Positions 27,606 to 36,869 are shown, numbered from the stretch's first letter. The stretch is DNA of 64,000 nt from Acidobacteriota bacterium (GCA_003223025.1 QHXR01000013.1:30366-94365), one strand, 5' to 3'. Numbers and translations: made by a program. Notes: generated by a model not told the origin, from the letters alone.

Positions 27606-29609
27606 TTACTCGTCGGGTGCAGGCAATTTTACTAACGAGAACCGCTGCTCTTCGGGATGAAGGATCAGCCGTTCCGTGACGCTTGCATACAGGGAGCTTT
27701 GCGGCGTCAGCTCCATGACGGTCGAATACATGGAAGGATCGCGAGCGGTCATTTCCGAGAGCTCTTTCGGGCCGGAGTTTATCAGCACTTGCCATGATCG
27801 GGACGCGCGGGCATCGATCTTTAACGCTCTGCCAAACAGGTCATAGGCTTCGCCGATCTTTCCGTTGTTCGACAGCAAGATCGCATACTTCGTCAACACG
27901 AATGGCGAATGAGGATAGAGATTGCTTGCGGACGAAAGCGTTCTCTCGGCTCCCGCTTGATCTCCGGCGAGCGACTGAGCGGTCGCGAGATACGAAAGAT
28001 CTGCCGACGTGCCTCGGCCGATCGAGATAGCCGACTCGAGATAAGGAATCGCGTCCGCATATCGACGATTCGCAAAAAGTCGCAACCCGAGATTTTGTCG
28101 CGGCTCGGGATTCTCGTCATCGAGTCTCATCGCGAGATCGTAATCGGGCATTGCCTCTCGAACTGTCCTGGTCTCGCCAGCGCGAATCGTAAGCAAGACG
28201 CTTGCAAGTCGGATCGCAGAATAACCGAACAAGCCAAGACACGCGATGATCCCCGCGGCAAGTGCCGGCATAGCGTACGCCGACGGCAATCGCATGCTCG
28301 ATTCGGTTCGCCTTTTGAACGAAAGCTTCGCGGCGACGGCGAGGATGAAGAAGAAAACTATTCCGTTCTGCATGACGCGGAACGAATACGCGCTCACGGC
28401 CGAGCTCGCAAGAAACATTCCGAGACCGACCACGGCCGCGTATGCGTAGAGCGAGCCTCGACGCATTCGGCGTAACGCACGAAATCCCATGATTGCGATG
28501 CCTGCGAGGAACCAAAGGAATATGCCGACTCCGACTATGCCGAGCTCCGCAGCGATCTGCAAAAATTCGTTGTGAGCGTGCGACGGGATCTGATCCTCTG
28601 CGTTCGCGAGATTGGGATCGGTGGGATTTTCGGAACCATATTTCTCGCGATATGTGTTCACCTGCATTCCGAAATTGTCTGCGCCGATACCGATGATCGG
28701 ATGAGCTTGGATCATCTCCTTCGATATCGACATCATCAGCTTTCGAAAATTATTGCTGCTAGTGAGTCCCTGGTCGTCGCTAAGTCGATTCACGATCGGA
28801 ACTCCTCCGCCAGGTGACAAAAGCGAGAACAGGTGGAGAGGTATCGGGGCGATGATCATCAAGGCCGCGAGAAGCGCGAACTTCGGAAGATATCGGCGAT
28901 GCTGCTTGAAGATTACTAGCGGAGCCAAAACCGCAACGATGCAGGATCCGAAAAGAATGTAGTTGATCCGTCCTACCGTGCAGAAGATCAGCAGCCACAT
29001 TATTACAAGAGCCGCTGCTCCGAATATGAATTTCTTATCGCGGGCTCGCACGACCACCAACATGAGAAGCGGCACGATCGTCACGATCTGTTCGCCCCAC
29101 TTCGCGAATCTCATACCGAGCGTTGTCCCTCCGCCGTACGACAGGAACGCGCAATATTCGATGATCGCCGGCAGCGAGAAGAAAACCAGGGTCAGAACGA
29201 TCACGGTGAGCAATCGATTAAAACCCGAGCCGCGCTCCAGAGTGTGGCGGAAGATCAGGTAGAAGATCAGATACTCGGCCCAGATGAATGAATGATGTAG
29301 TGCGGATTTCCAGGACGGTGCCCAGAAAGCAGAAAGCGAGCTCCAGAGAATAAAGACGAGGATAGGGAGTACGATAAACTTCCATTCATCGTAAGAGATT
29401 TCGATTTCCAGACCGGATTTTCGAGCCTTAAGAAACAGATATAGCAGCGTTCCACACAACAGGATCGACGATCCGATCTCGACCCGCCACATATGAATGA
29501 AGGTAGTCCACGGAGGACTGAACATGTTCGCCAGCAGAACGACTGCCAAGCCGACGTAAAAAATACGTCCCGGGGACCATGTAAATGAGTTGGATCTTGG
29601 ATCGAGCAT
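27606..29609 (-). CDS. O-antigen ligase/Wzy_C family protein with C-terminal TPRs
   Basis: About 667 residues from the ATG at 29609 (MLDPRSNS); a TTG at 29642 would add 11 residues. About ten transmembrane helices and the Wzy_C hallmark loop (SHAHNEFLQIAAELGIVGVG) near the middle, then a soluble C-terminal half with TPR-like repeats (DLSYLATAQSLAGDQAGAER; YAILLSNNGKIGEAYDLFGR). This fold includes O-antigen ligases, Wzy polymerases and PglL/PilO-type protein O-glycosyltransferases. Directly downstream of two type IV pilin genes, a setting that favours pilin glycosylation. Which of the three activities applies is not decided by sequence. Confidence 0.85.
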   Translation of the reverse strand: MLDPRSNSFTWSPGRIFYVGLAVVLLANMFSPPWTTFIHMWRVEIGSSILLCGTLLYLFLKARKSGLEIEISYDEWKFIVLPILVFILWSSLSAFWAPSWKSALHHSFIWAEYLIFYLIFRHTLERGSGFNRLLTVIVLTLVFFSLPAIIEYCAFLSYGGGTTLGMRFAKWGEQIVTIVPLLMLVVVRARDKKFIFGAAALVIMWLLIFCTVGRINYILFGSCIVAVLAPLVIFKQHRRYLPKFALLAALMIIAPIPLHLFSLLSPGGGVPIVNRLSDDQGLTSSNNFRKLMMSISKEMIQAHPIIGIGADNFGMQVNTYREKYGSENPTDPNLANAEDQIPSHAHNEFLQIAAELGIVGVGIFLWFLAGIAIMGFRALRRMRRGSLYAYAAVVGLGMFLASSAVSAYSFRVMQNGIVFFFILAVAAKLSFKRRTESSMRLPSAYAMPALAAGIIACLGLFGYSAIRLASVLLTIRAGETRTVREAMPDYDLAMRLDDENPEPRQNLGLRLFANRRYADAIPYLESAISIGRGTSADLSYLATAQSLAGDQAGAERTLSSASNLYPHSPFVLTKYAILLSNNGKIGEAYDLFGRALKIDARASRSWQVLINSGPKELSEMTARDPSMYSTVMELTPQSSLYASVTERLILHPEEQRFSLVKLPAPDE

Positions 29610-29640
29610 GGAGGTGAGCCAGGCGGGATGATTATAGTGC

Positions 29641-29678
29641 AAAAAAGAAACGATTACCCGAAGGTAACCGTTTCTTTT
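29641..29678 (-). terminator. Terminator of the pilin gene
   Basis: On the minus strand GAAACGGTTACC-TTCG-GGTAATCGTTTC is followed by six T, ending at the start of the O-antigen ligase-like gene. A second small palindrome, TTCGGCTAAAGCCGAA, lies at 29689-29704 just after the pilin stop. Confidence 0.9.
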
Positions 29679-29716
29679 GTCAAACGATTTCGGCTAAAGC
29701 CGAAGATCATATTAGC

Positions 29717-30244
29717 TTACTGATTGCCCATCACTGTAGCGTTGGTTCCCGAAACGAAAGCGCCGCCGGCTGCGGTACCCTGAAGGGAAAGCGAACCGGT
29801 GACATCACCCGTTACACTAACGATCAGAACGCCGTCCGTAGCAATACCAAAAGCACGCGTACCGGTTTTGACGATACCCGAAACCTGCTGCGGCTCAGCC
29901 ATAGCAGCAAACGAAGCGGGGTTCACACCCACTGCGAACGGGAAGCTTTCGTACGTGAACTGGTAACCGCTCTTCGTTCCCTGCGAAAGAACGCTGTCGA
30001 TCAAATTCGCCGTGCCCAACGCGGTAAGACCAGCTGCACCGGTAGCCGTAAAGTTACCGTTACCGGACGTTGCCTGATAGGTAGCTTCTGCACCATGAAG
30101 CGTACGAAGCGACGATGCTGCAGAACCTTCATTTGCCGAGCGGCGTGCTGCAAGCAGGTTAGGGATAGCAATCGCGGCGATGATGCCGATGATCACAACA
30201 ACGATCAAAAGTTCGATCAAAGAGAAACCTTTTTGATTTTTCAT
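29717..30244 (-). CDS. Type IV pilin
   Basis: 175-residue prepilin. A short basic leader, MKNQKG, ends at the prepilin peptidase site G|FSLIELLIVV, with Phe at +1 and Glu at +5, followed by the hydrophobic assembly helix (LIVVVIIGIIAAIAIPNLLAARR). The rest is a small Ala/Gly/Ser/Thr-rich head domain with NEGSAASSLRTLHGAEATYQ, typical of DUF4900-like short acidobacterial and deltaproteobacterial pilins. Preceded by a sigma-54-like promoter and followed by a strong terminator, so it is likely highly expressed alone. A paralogue lies 250 bp upstream. Confidence 0.93.
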   Translation of the reverse strand: MKNQKGFSLIELLIVVVIIGIIAAIAIPNLLAARRSANEGSAASSLRTLHGAEATYQATSGNGNFTATGAAGLTALGTANLIDSVLSQGTKSGYQFTYESFPFAVGVNPASFAAMAEPQQVSGIVKTGTRAFGIATDGVLIVSVTGDVTGSLSLQGTAAGGAFVSGTNATVMGNQ

Positions 30245-30310
30245 TCTAATTCACAATCTCCTAGAGTTAATAAAAGTCTTTATCTACCTTTCCCAGGCAC
30301 TCTGGCTATT

Positions 30311-30325
30311 ACAACGTTCGTGCCA
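30311..30325 (-). promoter_or_regulatory. Sigma-54 (-24/-12) promoter for the pilin gene
   Basis: The minus strand reads TGGCACGAACGTTGT, against consensus TGGCAC-N5-TTGC; only the final C differs. It lies about 67 nt upstream of the pilin ATG at 30244. PilR-type activators act with sigma-54, and such a regulator is encoded at 31098-32492. Confidence 0.8.
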
Positions 30326-30493
30326 CAAGCATTGTCGGAGTTGGGTCTTGACTTATCTCTAAGTATTGTTGAAGTTAGCGGGTTCCGAACTTGATTAGGG
30401 AGGTTGAGGGCGGTTCCGGAGCGGGCTGAAATTACAGTTTTTGGTAACGGCTCAATGACACTTTTTGTCAGACTGGCGATTATTGCGGTGTGC

Positions 30494-31006
30494 TTATTGA
30501 TTGCCGATCGGCTGAGCTGTCAGAAGGGTAGCCGCGTCGAAAGGAATCGCGAGCGCAGCGGCTGTTGAGTCGTAGCGCACGACACCGTCCGAGCCAATGC
30601 CGAATCGATTGGTACCGGTCGCGAGAACGCCCGTTGTCGTTGCCGGATTCGTCGCAAAATAGAATGTCGCTTGCGCGGTCGGCGTGGTCAGTGTCGAATC
30701 TCCAACGAACGAATAGCCGCTCTTTTCACCGTCTCTTAATACTCCATCGATTAAGTTTGCAGTATATAGCTCGGCCATGCTCGACGTGCCGACGGTACCC
30801 GCAGTACCGGCGTAACGGCCGGAACCGGCGGTAGCCGCGAAACTAACATTTGCGCCGAATAGCGTTCGTAATGATGAGACAGCCGAACCTTCGTTGGCCG
30901 CTCGACGGGCACTGATTAAATTCGGGATCGCGATCGCGGCAACAATGCCGGTGATCACAACGACCAGCAGGAGCTCGATAAGCGAAAAGCCTTTTGAATG
31001 CTTCAT
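30494..31006 (-). CDS. Type IV pilin, second copy
   Basis: About 170 residues from the ATG at 31006 (MKHSKG|FSLIELLLVVV), chosen because the leader then has normal length and the sigma-54-like promoter places transcription start near 31034, downstream of the other in-frame ATGs at 31042 and 31039. Cleavage follows Gly; Phe +1 and Glu +5 are present, then the pilin helix and ARRAANEGSAVSSLRTLFGA. The head domain differs from the other pilin and ends AQPIGNQ, echoing the MGNQ end of its paralogue. It is closer to the pilRS-like genes; it may be a minor or alternative pilin. Confidence 0.9.
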   Translation of the reverse strand: MKHSKGFSLIELLLVVVITGIVAAIAIPNLISARRAANEGSAVSSLRTLFGANVSFAATAGSGRYAGTAGTVGTSSMAELYTANLIDGVLRDGEKSGYSFVGDSTLTTPTAQATFYFATNPATTTGVLATGTNRFGIGSDGVVRYDSTAAALAIPFDAATLLTAQPIGNQ

Positions 31007-31044
31007 ACAATTGGGGGACGTCCTGAGACGCTCATCCATCAAGT

Positions 31045-31060
31045 AGCAAATTAAAGACCA
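31045..31060 (-). promoter_or_regulatory. Sigma-54-like promoter for the second pilin
   Basis: The minus strand reads TGGTCTTTAATTTGCT: the GG and GC dinucleotides are spaced by exactly 10 nt and the -12 part TTTGCT fits consensus, but the -24 part lacks CAC. It lies about 39 nt upstream of the ATG at 31006. Confidence 0.6.
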
Positions 31061-31097
31061 AATGCCCGAGCTATTTCAGTTTTTAAAGTCTTTAAGG

Positions 31098-32492
31098 CTA
31101 TTCACCGTTCCGCATCTGGGCGGAAAGATTTCGGATATCGTGTTTGTCCAGGAGATGTCTGAGTGATCGGACCTGCATCTGAAGCAGGTCGGCGGCACGG
31201 GTTTGATTACCCGCGGTTTTGCGGAGGGCCTCGACAACGTACGTTTTTTCGAGGTTTTCAAGGTGAGCCGTGAGGTTCAAGCCGGTATCGGGTAAGTCGA
31301 ATTCGGCACTGATACGTTCGGGGTTGTAATTGGTGATGTGCTCCGGAAGTCTTTCCGGCTGAATTTCACCATCGCGTTCAAGCGCGACCGCACGCTCGAT
31401 CGTATGTTCGAGCTCGCGCACGTTGCCGCTCCAGATGTAGCCCTCGAGGAGCTGCATCGCTTTCGGAGAAATGTCGAGGTGCCTGCCCGTCTGTTCGCCG
31501 AACTTTCGCGCGAAGTGAACAGCAAGTTCCGGAATATCTTCCGGACGGTCGCGCAAAGGCGGAAGACTTATCGGAATCACAGAGATCCGATAAAAGAGAT
31601 CCTCGCGAAATGTTCCTTCGGTCGACATCTGTTTCAGATCGCGGTTCGTCGCGGCAATGACGCGGGCATCGATCGGGAGTTCGTCGTGAGCTCCGACCGG
31701 CCGCACTTTCTTTTCCTGCAGAACTCGAAGCAGTTTCACCTGCATCGCCGGCGACATTTCGCCGATCTCGTCGAGAAAGATCGTTCCGCGATTCGCGGCT
31801 TCGAACAATCCTTTTCGATTCGAATTGGCTCCCGTGAACGATCCTTTGACGTAGCCGAACAGCTCCGATTCAAGCAAAGTTTCGGTAAACGCTCCGCAGT
31901 TTATTGAGATGAACGGTTTTTCGGCGCGGGCACTCAGATCGTGGATCGCACGTGCGACGAGCTCTTTACCTGTTCCGCTTTCGCCGGTGATAAGAATCGT
32001 CGATTGGACCTCGGCAACGGTTTCGATCATCTGAAAGATCGCGTGCATCTTCGCCGAATTTCCGACGATGTTCTTGATGCTGCCGCGCTCGCGCTGTGCT
32101 CGCCTAAACGCGCGGTTCTCGTCAATGAGAGCTTGTTTCTCGAGCGTCTTCTTGACGATGAGTTTTAGCTCTTCAACGTCGAAAGGCTTTTGTATGAAAT
32201 CATCTGCACCAAGCTTAAATGCTTCGCGCGCGGTCTCAACGGATGCGAACGCCGTCATCAGCACGACGCCGAGATCCGGCTGGGTCTCTCGTACCGAACT
32301 CAACATTTCGATACCGTCCATGTCGGGCATGCGCACGTCCGAGATAACCACGTCGGCCGGTTCGTTTTGGAGGAGAGTGAGAGCTTCGCGTCCGTTCGAT
32401 GCGGTTCGGATCGTATGTCCGTCGCCTTCGAACACCAGGCTTAAAAGCTGCCTGTAGCTCTGCTCGTCATCAACAATCAGTATGTTAGACAT
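31098..32492 (-). CDS. pilR: NtrC-family sigma-54 response regulator (PilR-like)
   Basis: 464 residues. Receiver domain 1-115 with the phosphoacceptor Asp in DVVISDVRMPDMDG. AAA+ domain with Walker A GESGTGKE, the sigma-54 contact loop GSFTGAN (Ser in place of the first Ala of GAFTGA), and Walker B GTIFLDEIGE. A Fis-type helix-turn-helix closes the protein (GNQTRAADLLQMQVRSLRHL). It binds DNA and activates sigma-54 promoters when phosphorylated. The sensor kinase gene lies just upstream and two pilin genes with -24/-12 sites just downstream, so a PilR role is the simplest reading. Confidence 0.92.
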   Translation of the reverse strand: MSNILIVDDEQSYRQLLSLVFEGDGHTIRTASNGREALTLLQNEPADVVISDVRMPDMDGIEMLSSVRETQPDLGVVLMTAFASVETAREAFKLGADDFIQKPFDVEELKLIVKKTLEKQALIDENRAFRRAQRERGSIKNIVGNSAKMHAIFQMIETVAEVQSTILITGESGTGKELVARAIHDLSARAEKPFISINCGAFTETLLESELFGYVKGSFTGANSNRKGLFEAANRGTIFLDEIGEMSPAMQVKLLRVLQEKKVRPVGAHDELPIDARVIAATNRDLKQMSTEGTFREDLFYRISVIPISLPPLRDRPEDIPELAVHFARKFGEQTGRHLDISPKAMQLLEGYIWSGNVRELEHTIERAVALERDGEIQPERLPEHITNYNPERISAEFDLPDTGLNLTAHLENLEKTYVVEALRKTAGNQTRAADLLQMQVRSLRHLLDKHDIRNLSAQMRNGE

Positions 32493-32583
32493 CCGTAATG
32501 TGCTGGTTCAGTGACCTGAGGGTTCGCGCGTGGACCGGGGGCCGATCCGTCAGAACCATTCTCACAAATAACAACGATCCTGT

Positions 32584-34338
32584 TCAAGAAGAAATTTCCG
32601 ATTCTCTTTTGACGTTGAGATAGTCCGTCAGCGGAGTTGGCTCAGAGGTGTCATGGATCCCCTGAGTGTCTGCGACTACCGATTGCTTCGCCGTACGCGG
32701 CAGGATGATCGTGATGACAGTGCCTTCGCCTTCAAAGCTGCGGACATTTATCACGCCGTCATGATCGCGGATTATTTGATAAACGATCGACAAGCCGAGA
32801 CCGGTTCCGCCCGATGTTGAATTCGAGAATGGCTCGAACAAACGTTCGACCTGTTCCGGCGACATCCCGACGCCACTGTCCTCAAAAATAAACTGAACGC
32901 GATTATTCGGGATCAGTTCGAGCTTGATCGAAAGATTTCCGCCATCGGGCATCGCGTTGATAGAATTCCGCGCAAGATTCCAAAACACCTGTTTGAGCTG
33001 CGTCGAGTCGGCCGAGACGAATACCGGGTTCGGCGGAACCGATTCGTTTATGACGTGCTTCTCGGTCACCTCAGGACTGTGCCGAAGTAACTTGATCGTT
33101 TCGCGTACCGCCTCGCCCGCATCGATCTCGCTAAAGCTCCCAACTTTCGGTTTCGCATAACTGAGAAAGTTCGTGATGATGCTGTTGAGCCGGTCCGACT
33201 CGCGCATGATGATCTTCATCAGATCGGCCTGAACCGAATCCGGAGGCGTGTTCGACTCGAGAACCTGGATCGCACCACGCATCGCTCCGAGCGGATTCCG
33301 GATCTCGTGCGCGAGCCCGGCTCCGACACGTCCGACGGCGGCGAGTCGATCTTTGCGCTTGATGCTTTCTTCCATCGACCGGATCTCGGTCAGATCCTGA
33401 AAAGTGATGATCAAACCCGATCGCTCATTGTCCTCAGAAAACAGCGGAGCGATGTTGTAACCGATGTGAACCGCAAATCCGTCCGGCGTCACAAGATCGG
33501 TTTCGAAGCGAGGCGGCTGATCGCTCTCCGGAGAATCGAGCGAAAGTCCGATTGGCTGTTTGATGTTCCCGAACAGAGAAAAGATCGAGCGTCCCTGCAT
33601 CGTGTCGGCTTTGTATCCCGTGATCTCGGTTGCCGCTACATTAAATGTATAGATGTTCCCGTCGAGGTCGGTCGTGATCAAACCCGAGCGGATCGATTCG
33701 ATGATCCGTTCGTGAAGAGCCTGTAGGTTCGCCAAAGTCTTTGTCGCTTCTTTGAGTTGTTCACCGGACGACAGTCGCTCCGAAAGCTTCGACGCGAGCA
33801 GGCCAACGACAAGAAACGCGATCGTATGGAAGCTTGTGATCTGGATCACGCGAGGTGTCGTCTGCGTTGTACCGGACGGCTCGAGAACCGCTAGACCGGT
33901 CAGTATCGCCATCGTCAGGAAGAAGGCGACACAGATCAGAGCCATTAAAAAAGTCGGCCGCGGTCGGAGAAATGCGCTCGAGACACCGATCAGAACAATG
34001 TAGAGCGTTATGTAAGGCGAAGTCAGATCGCCGGTCTTCCAAACCAGCCACGTGATCAGAAGCGCGTCGATCAGGAATTGAGCCCGAACCTGCCATTCCA
34101 CGGAACGCGAGAGTCGCGACAGCAGAAAGTAGACCGCCGTGAGACCAACGGATACGACAAAGACAAGAAACGGTCCGGCAGGAAAATCGTCGAGCGTCAG
34201 TTGGAACGAGCCGCTGTACCAGATCCAGCTTGTGACGAGAAGAAGGAAGATCACGACGAGCCGACCGATGATAAGCGCCTGCAATTTCTGCTGCGGGACG
34301 TTATTGGCTGAAGTTGTCTTTTCGTTTAAACTGAACAT
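32584..34338 (-). CDS. pilS: Membrane sensor histidine kinase (PilS-like)
   Basis: 584 residues: about six N-terminal transmembrane helices (to about 190), a PAS domain (near 205-320), HisKA with the phospho-His in GAGLAHEIRNPLGAMRG, and HATPase with the N box (FWNLARNSINAMPDGG) and G boxes (FEDSGVGMSPEQ, GGTGLGLSIV). The arrangement matches PilS. It is 91 bp upstream of the PilR-like gene on the same strand, so it is probably the cognate kinase that controls pilin transcription. Confidence 0.9.
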   Translation of the reverse strand: MFSLNEKTTSANNVPQQKLQALIIGRLVVIFLLLVTSWIWYSGSFQLTLDDFPAGPFLVFVVSVGLTAVYFLLSRLSRSVEWQVRAQFLIDALLITWLVWKTGDLTSPYITLYIVLIGVSSAFLRPRPTFLMALICVAFFLTMAILTGLAVLEPSGTTQTTPRVIQITSFHTIAFLVVGLLASKLSERLSSGEQLKEATKTLANLQALHERIIESIRSGLITTDLDGNIYTFNVAATEITGYKADTMQGRSIFSLFGNIKQPIGLSLDSPESDQPPRFETDLVTPDGFAVHIGYNIAPLFSEDNERSGLIITFQDLTEIRSMEESIKRKDRLAAVGRVGAGLAHEIRNPLGAMRGAIQVLESNTPPDSVQADLMKIIMRESDRLNSIITNFLSYAKPKVGSFSEIDAGEAVRETIKLLRHSPEVTEKHVINESVPPNPVFVSADSTQLKQVFWNLARNSINAMPDGGNLSIKLELIPNNRVQFIFEDSGVGMSPEQVERLFEPFSNSTSGGTGLGLSIVYQIIRDHDGVINVRSFEGEGTVITIILPRTAKQSVVADTQGIHDTSEPTPLTDYLNVKRESEISS

Positions 34339-34361
34339 GCTCGAAGCGTGAAAGTGGAAAA

Positions 34362-34733
34362 ATGAAAAAGGAAACTACGGAATCATTCTATTCCGAAGAC
34401 CGCCCTTGGGGCAGTTTTACGATCCTCGATGAAGGCGAAAATTATAAGGTTAAGCGACTCGAAGTTTTGCCGGGTAAACGCCTGAGCTATCAACGTCATT
34501 CGCGTCGTTCCGAACACTGGTACGTCGTCCGCGGCACTGCTAAAGTAACACTAAACGACGCTGAAATTCTAGTCGAAACCGGAAAGGCTCTCGACATTCC
34601 CCAAGGCTCCGCGCACCGTATCGAGAATTCCGCCGGCTCTGAAACTTTAGTAATTATCGAAATACAAACAGGCGACTATTTCGGCGAGGATGACATCGAA
34701 CGTTTGGACGATGATTTTGGCCGGAGCGCGTGA
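34362..34733 (+). CDS. Cupin, mannose-6-phosphate isomerase type II C-terminal-like
   Basis: 123 residues, a stand-alone version of the C-terminal isomerase domain of bifunctional GDP-mannose pyrophosphorylase/phosphomannose isomerase: RPWGSFTILDEGENYKVKRL, PGKRLSYQRHSRRSEHWYVV with cupin metal ligands, and IPQGSAHRIENS. Such proteins probably isomerise fructose-6-P and mannose-6-P. Divergent from the pilS-like gene with only 23 bp between start codons. Near other surface-sugar genes (gmhB, waaF, epimerase). Confidence 0.88.
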   Translation: MKKETTESFYSEDRPWGSFTILDEGENYKVKRLEVLPGKRLSYQRHSRRSEHWYVVRGTAKVTLNDAEILVETGKALDIPQGSAHRIENSAGSETLVIIEIQTGDYFGEDDIERLDDDFGRSA

Positions 34734-34868
34734 AACTGGGATTTGGGATTGCGGATTTGCGATTTGCCGTTGGCCTCGAAGTAATCGGGGTCGCGTTCAC
34801 ATGGTAACAACATTAGATTGAATTCACGGTTCTCGTCCGGAAATCCCAAATCCCAAATCCCAAATCGA
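34734..34868. repeat. Inverted repeat with 7-bp period arms
   Basis: Left arm 34739-34769 (GGGATTTGGGATTGCGGATT...) and right arm 34840-34866 (AAATCCC repeated about 3.5 times) are complementary, and both have a 7-bp period. It fills the 137-bp gap before the CHASE3 kinase gene. Confidence 0.85.
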
Positions 34869-34870
34869 AG

Positions 34871-36391
34871 ATGTCTTTAACGGTCGAACGAAAATTACCG
34901 TTGATCCTTTTGTTTGTCGTCATCCTGCTGACGGCTCTCGGGTTCGTGCTGTATCAATATACGACCTCGCTCCAGGACGCCGTCGATATCGAGAAGCGAA
35001 CTCAAAGCACGGTCTCGAGACTCGATGATCTGCTCCGCCTTACGCTCGATGTCGATTCCAGCGTCACCGGATTCATTATTACGGGAAACGACTCGTACCT
35101 TACTCCGTACCAGACTTCCAAACCGAAGATCGCGCAGAACCTCGCGCAACTGAGATCGGAAATGTCGGACACACCGGTGGAGCTCGATGAACTGGCGAAC
35201 CTCGAGTCGGCGACCGCCGAGTACGTCGCGCAAGCAGAGAAAAAGATCGAGCGAAGAAAGATCGAAGGCTTCGATGCAACGATCTCGAGTTTAGGAAATA
35301 TGTCCGACCGTTCGCTCGCAGGCGATATTCGAGCCTCGATCGATAAACTTAAATCAGCCGAACTGACGTCGTTAAGCTCGCGTGAACAATCACTCGACCA
35401 AAGCTTCTATCGCACGATCTGGGTCCTTATCATCGGTTGTGTTTGCGGGATCATTGCGCTCGCTTTCGTGAACATCGTCGTTTCGCGCGAGATCGACAAG
35501 CGTCGAAACGCGGAACACGCGCTCACCGATGCGAACAAGGAACTCGAATCGCGCATCGACGAACGCACGCAGGAACTCGAGCAAGTTAACGAATCTTTGC
35601 GCGTCGTTGCGAGCGAACGTGAGGAGCTTCTAAAAAATGAACAAATCGCTCGTCGGGAAGCGGAGATCGCAACTCGGCTTAGAGACGAGTTCATGGCGAC
35701 CGTGTCCCATGAGCTGAAGACGCCGTTGAATTCCATACTCGGCTGGGCGCGAATGCTGCGGGCCGGCGATCTTAATGAAGAGCAAGTAAAGAAGGCTCTC
35801 GGTACGATCATCAAGAATTCCGAAACGCAGAACCGATTGATCGAAGATCTGCTGGATGTCGCGAGGATCATCTCCGGCAAACTCGTGCTCGAGTTCGAAC
35901 CGGTGAATCCGATCGAGCTTCTTCACGACGCGATCGGCACATCGACTCCCGCGGCGTCCGCGAAAAATATCGAGATCGTCGAGACATCGGACGAGAATGC
36001 AAAATCGGCGATCGTTTACGGCGACCGGAATCGGTTGATGCAAGTGTTCTCCAATCTCCTCATCAACGCTGCAAAGTTCACACCCGAAGGCGGACGCATA
36101 GAGGTCTTTCTAACCGCGGACGACGAACACGTTCACGTTTCCGTGAAGGACAACGGTATCGGCATCAAGCCTGAATTTCTCTCGTTAGTATTTGAGCGGT
36201 TTCGGCAGGATACGTCTGCACGCGCCGGGAACGGCGGGCTCGGACTCGGGCTTGCGATAGTCCGGCAGCTTGTCGAGATGCACGGCGGAACTGTGAGCGT
36301 TCAAAGCGAAGGATCAGGAAAGGGAAGCGAGTTCACCGTACGACTTCCCGCACGACATCACGCAAATCTTCAGCGAGCACATCAGGCATAG
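34871..36391 (+). CDS. Sensor histidine kinase with CHASE3 domain
   Basis: 506 residues: transmembrane helix 1 (LILLFVVILLTALGFVLY), a periplasmic CHASE3-type helical domain (about 35-180, with DVDSSVTGFIITGNDSYLTPY), transmembrane helix 2 (LIIGCVCGIIALAFVNIVV), a coiled coil (about 210-270), HisKA (FMATVSHELKTPLNSILGWA) and HATPase (NLLINAAKFTPEGG; VKDNGIGI; GLGLGLAIVRQL). No response regulator lies next to it. The last 59 bp overlap the 3' end of the convergent gmhB gene (36333-36391). Confidence 0.92.
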   Translation: MSLTVERKLPLILLFVVILLTALGFVLYQYTTSLQDAVDIEKRTQSTVSRLDDLLRLTLDVDSSVTGFIITGNDSYLTPYQTSKPKIAQNLAQLRSEMSDTPVELDELANLESATAEYVAQAEKKIERRKIEGFDATISSLGNMSDRSLAGDIRASIDKLKSAELTSLSSREQSLDQSFYRTIWVLIIGCVCGIIALAFVNIVVSREIDKRRNAEHALTDANKELESRIDERTQELEQVNESLRVVASEREELLKNEQIARREAEIATRLRDEFMATVSHELKTPLNSILGWARMLRAGDLNEEQVKKALGTIIKNSETQNRLIEDLLDVARIISGKLVLEFEPVNPIELLHDAIGTSTPAASAKNIEIVETSDENAKSAIVYGDRNRLMQVFSNLLINAAKFTPEGGRIEVFLTADDEHVHVSVKDNGIGIKPEFLSLVFERFRQDTSARAGNGGLGLGLAIVRQLVEMHGGTVSVQSEGSGKGSEFTVRLPARHHANLQRAHQA

Positions 36392-36869
36392 ATTCCATCT
36401 GAATCGAATGAGCACGGCCGTATCCGGTCATGACCATCGCGGTACGAGTGCCCGCTTTCTGCCCTGTCTCAACATCTATTTTCTTGTCCCCGATCATCCA
36501 TGAATTCGGCAAGTCGATCGCGAAATCCTTCATCGCGGATTCGATCATTCCCAAGCCGGGTTTTCTGCATGAGCAGCCGTCACACGGAAGATGCGGGCAA
36601 AAGTAAAATGCATCGATCATGTTGTCGAGCTGCGATTGCATTGCTTCATGGATCGCTTGCATCGCTTTCTCATCGTAGATCCCGCGACCGATCCCGGATT
36701 GATTCGTGACGACGATGACGAGATATCCGGCGTCTTTCAAACACTTCACCGCTTCGAACGTGTACGGAAATACGCGAAGCTCATCGACGCTTGAAAGAAA
36801 ATTTACTTCCTCGATCAGTGTTCCGTCGCGATCGATGAAAGCGGCTTTTTGTGCTTCGCTAGTTTCCAT
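36333..36869 (-). CDS. gmhB: D-glycero-manno-heptose 1,7-bisphosphate phosphatase GmhB
   Basis: 178-residue HAD phosphatase of the ADP-heptose pathway. HAD motif I FIDRDGTL, motif II VVTNQSGIGRG, the GmhB zinc loop CPHLPCDGCSCRKP and motif III/IV IGDKKIDVETG are all present. Follows waaF on the same strand with a 35-bp gap, fitting synthesis and transfer of inner-core heptose. The C terminus overlaps the convergent histidine kinase gene. Confidence 0.94.
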   Translation of the reverse strand: METSEAQKAAFIDRDGTLIEEVNFLSSVDELRVFPYTFEAVKCLKDAGYLVIVVTNQSGIGRGIYDEKAMQAIHEAMQSQLDNMIDAFYFCPHLPCDGCSCRKPGLGMIESAMKDFAIDLPNSWMIGDKKIDVETGQKAGTRTAMVMTGYGRAHSIQMESMPDVLAEDLRDVVREVVR

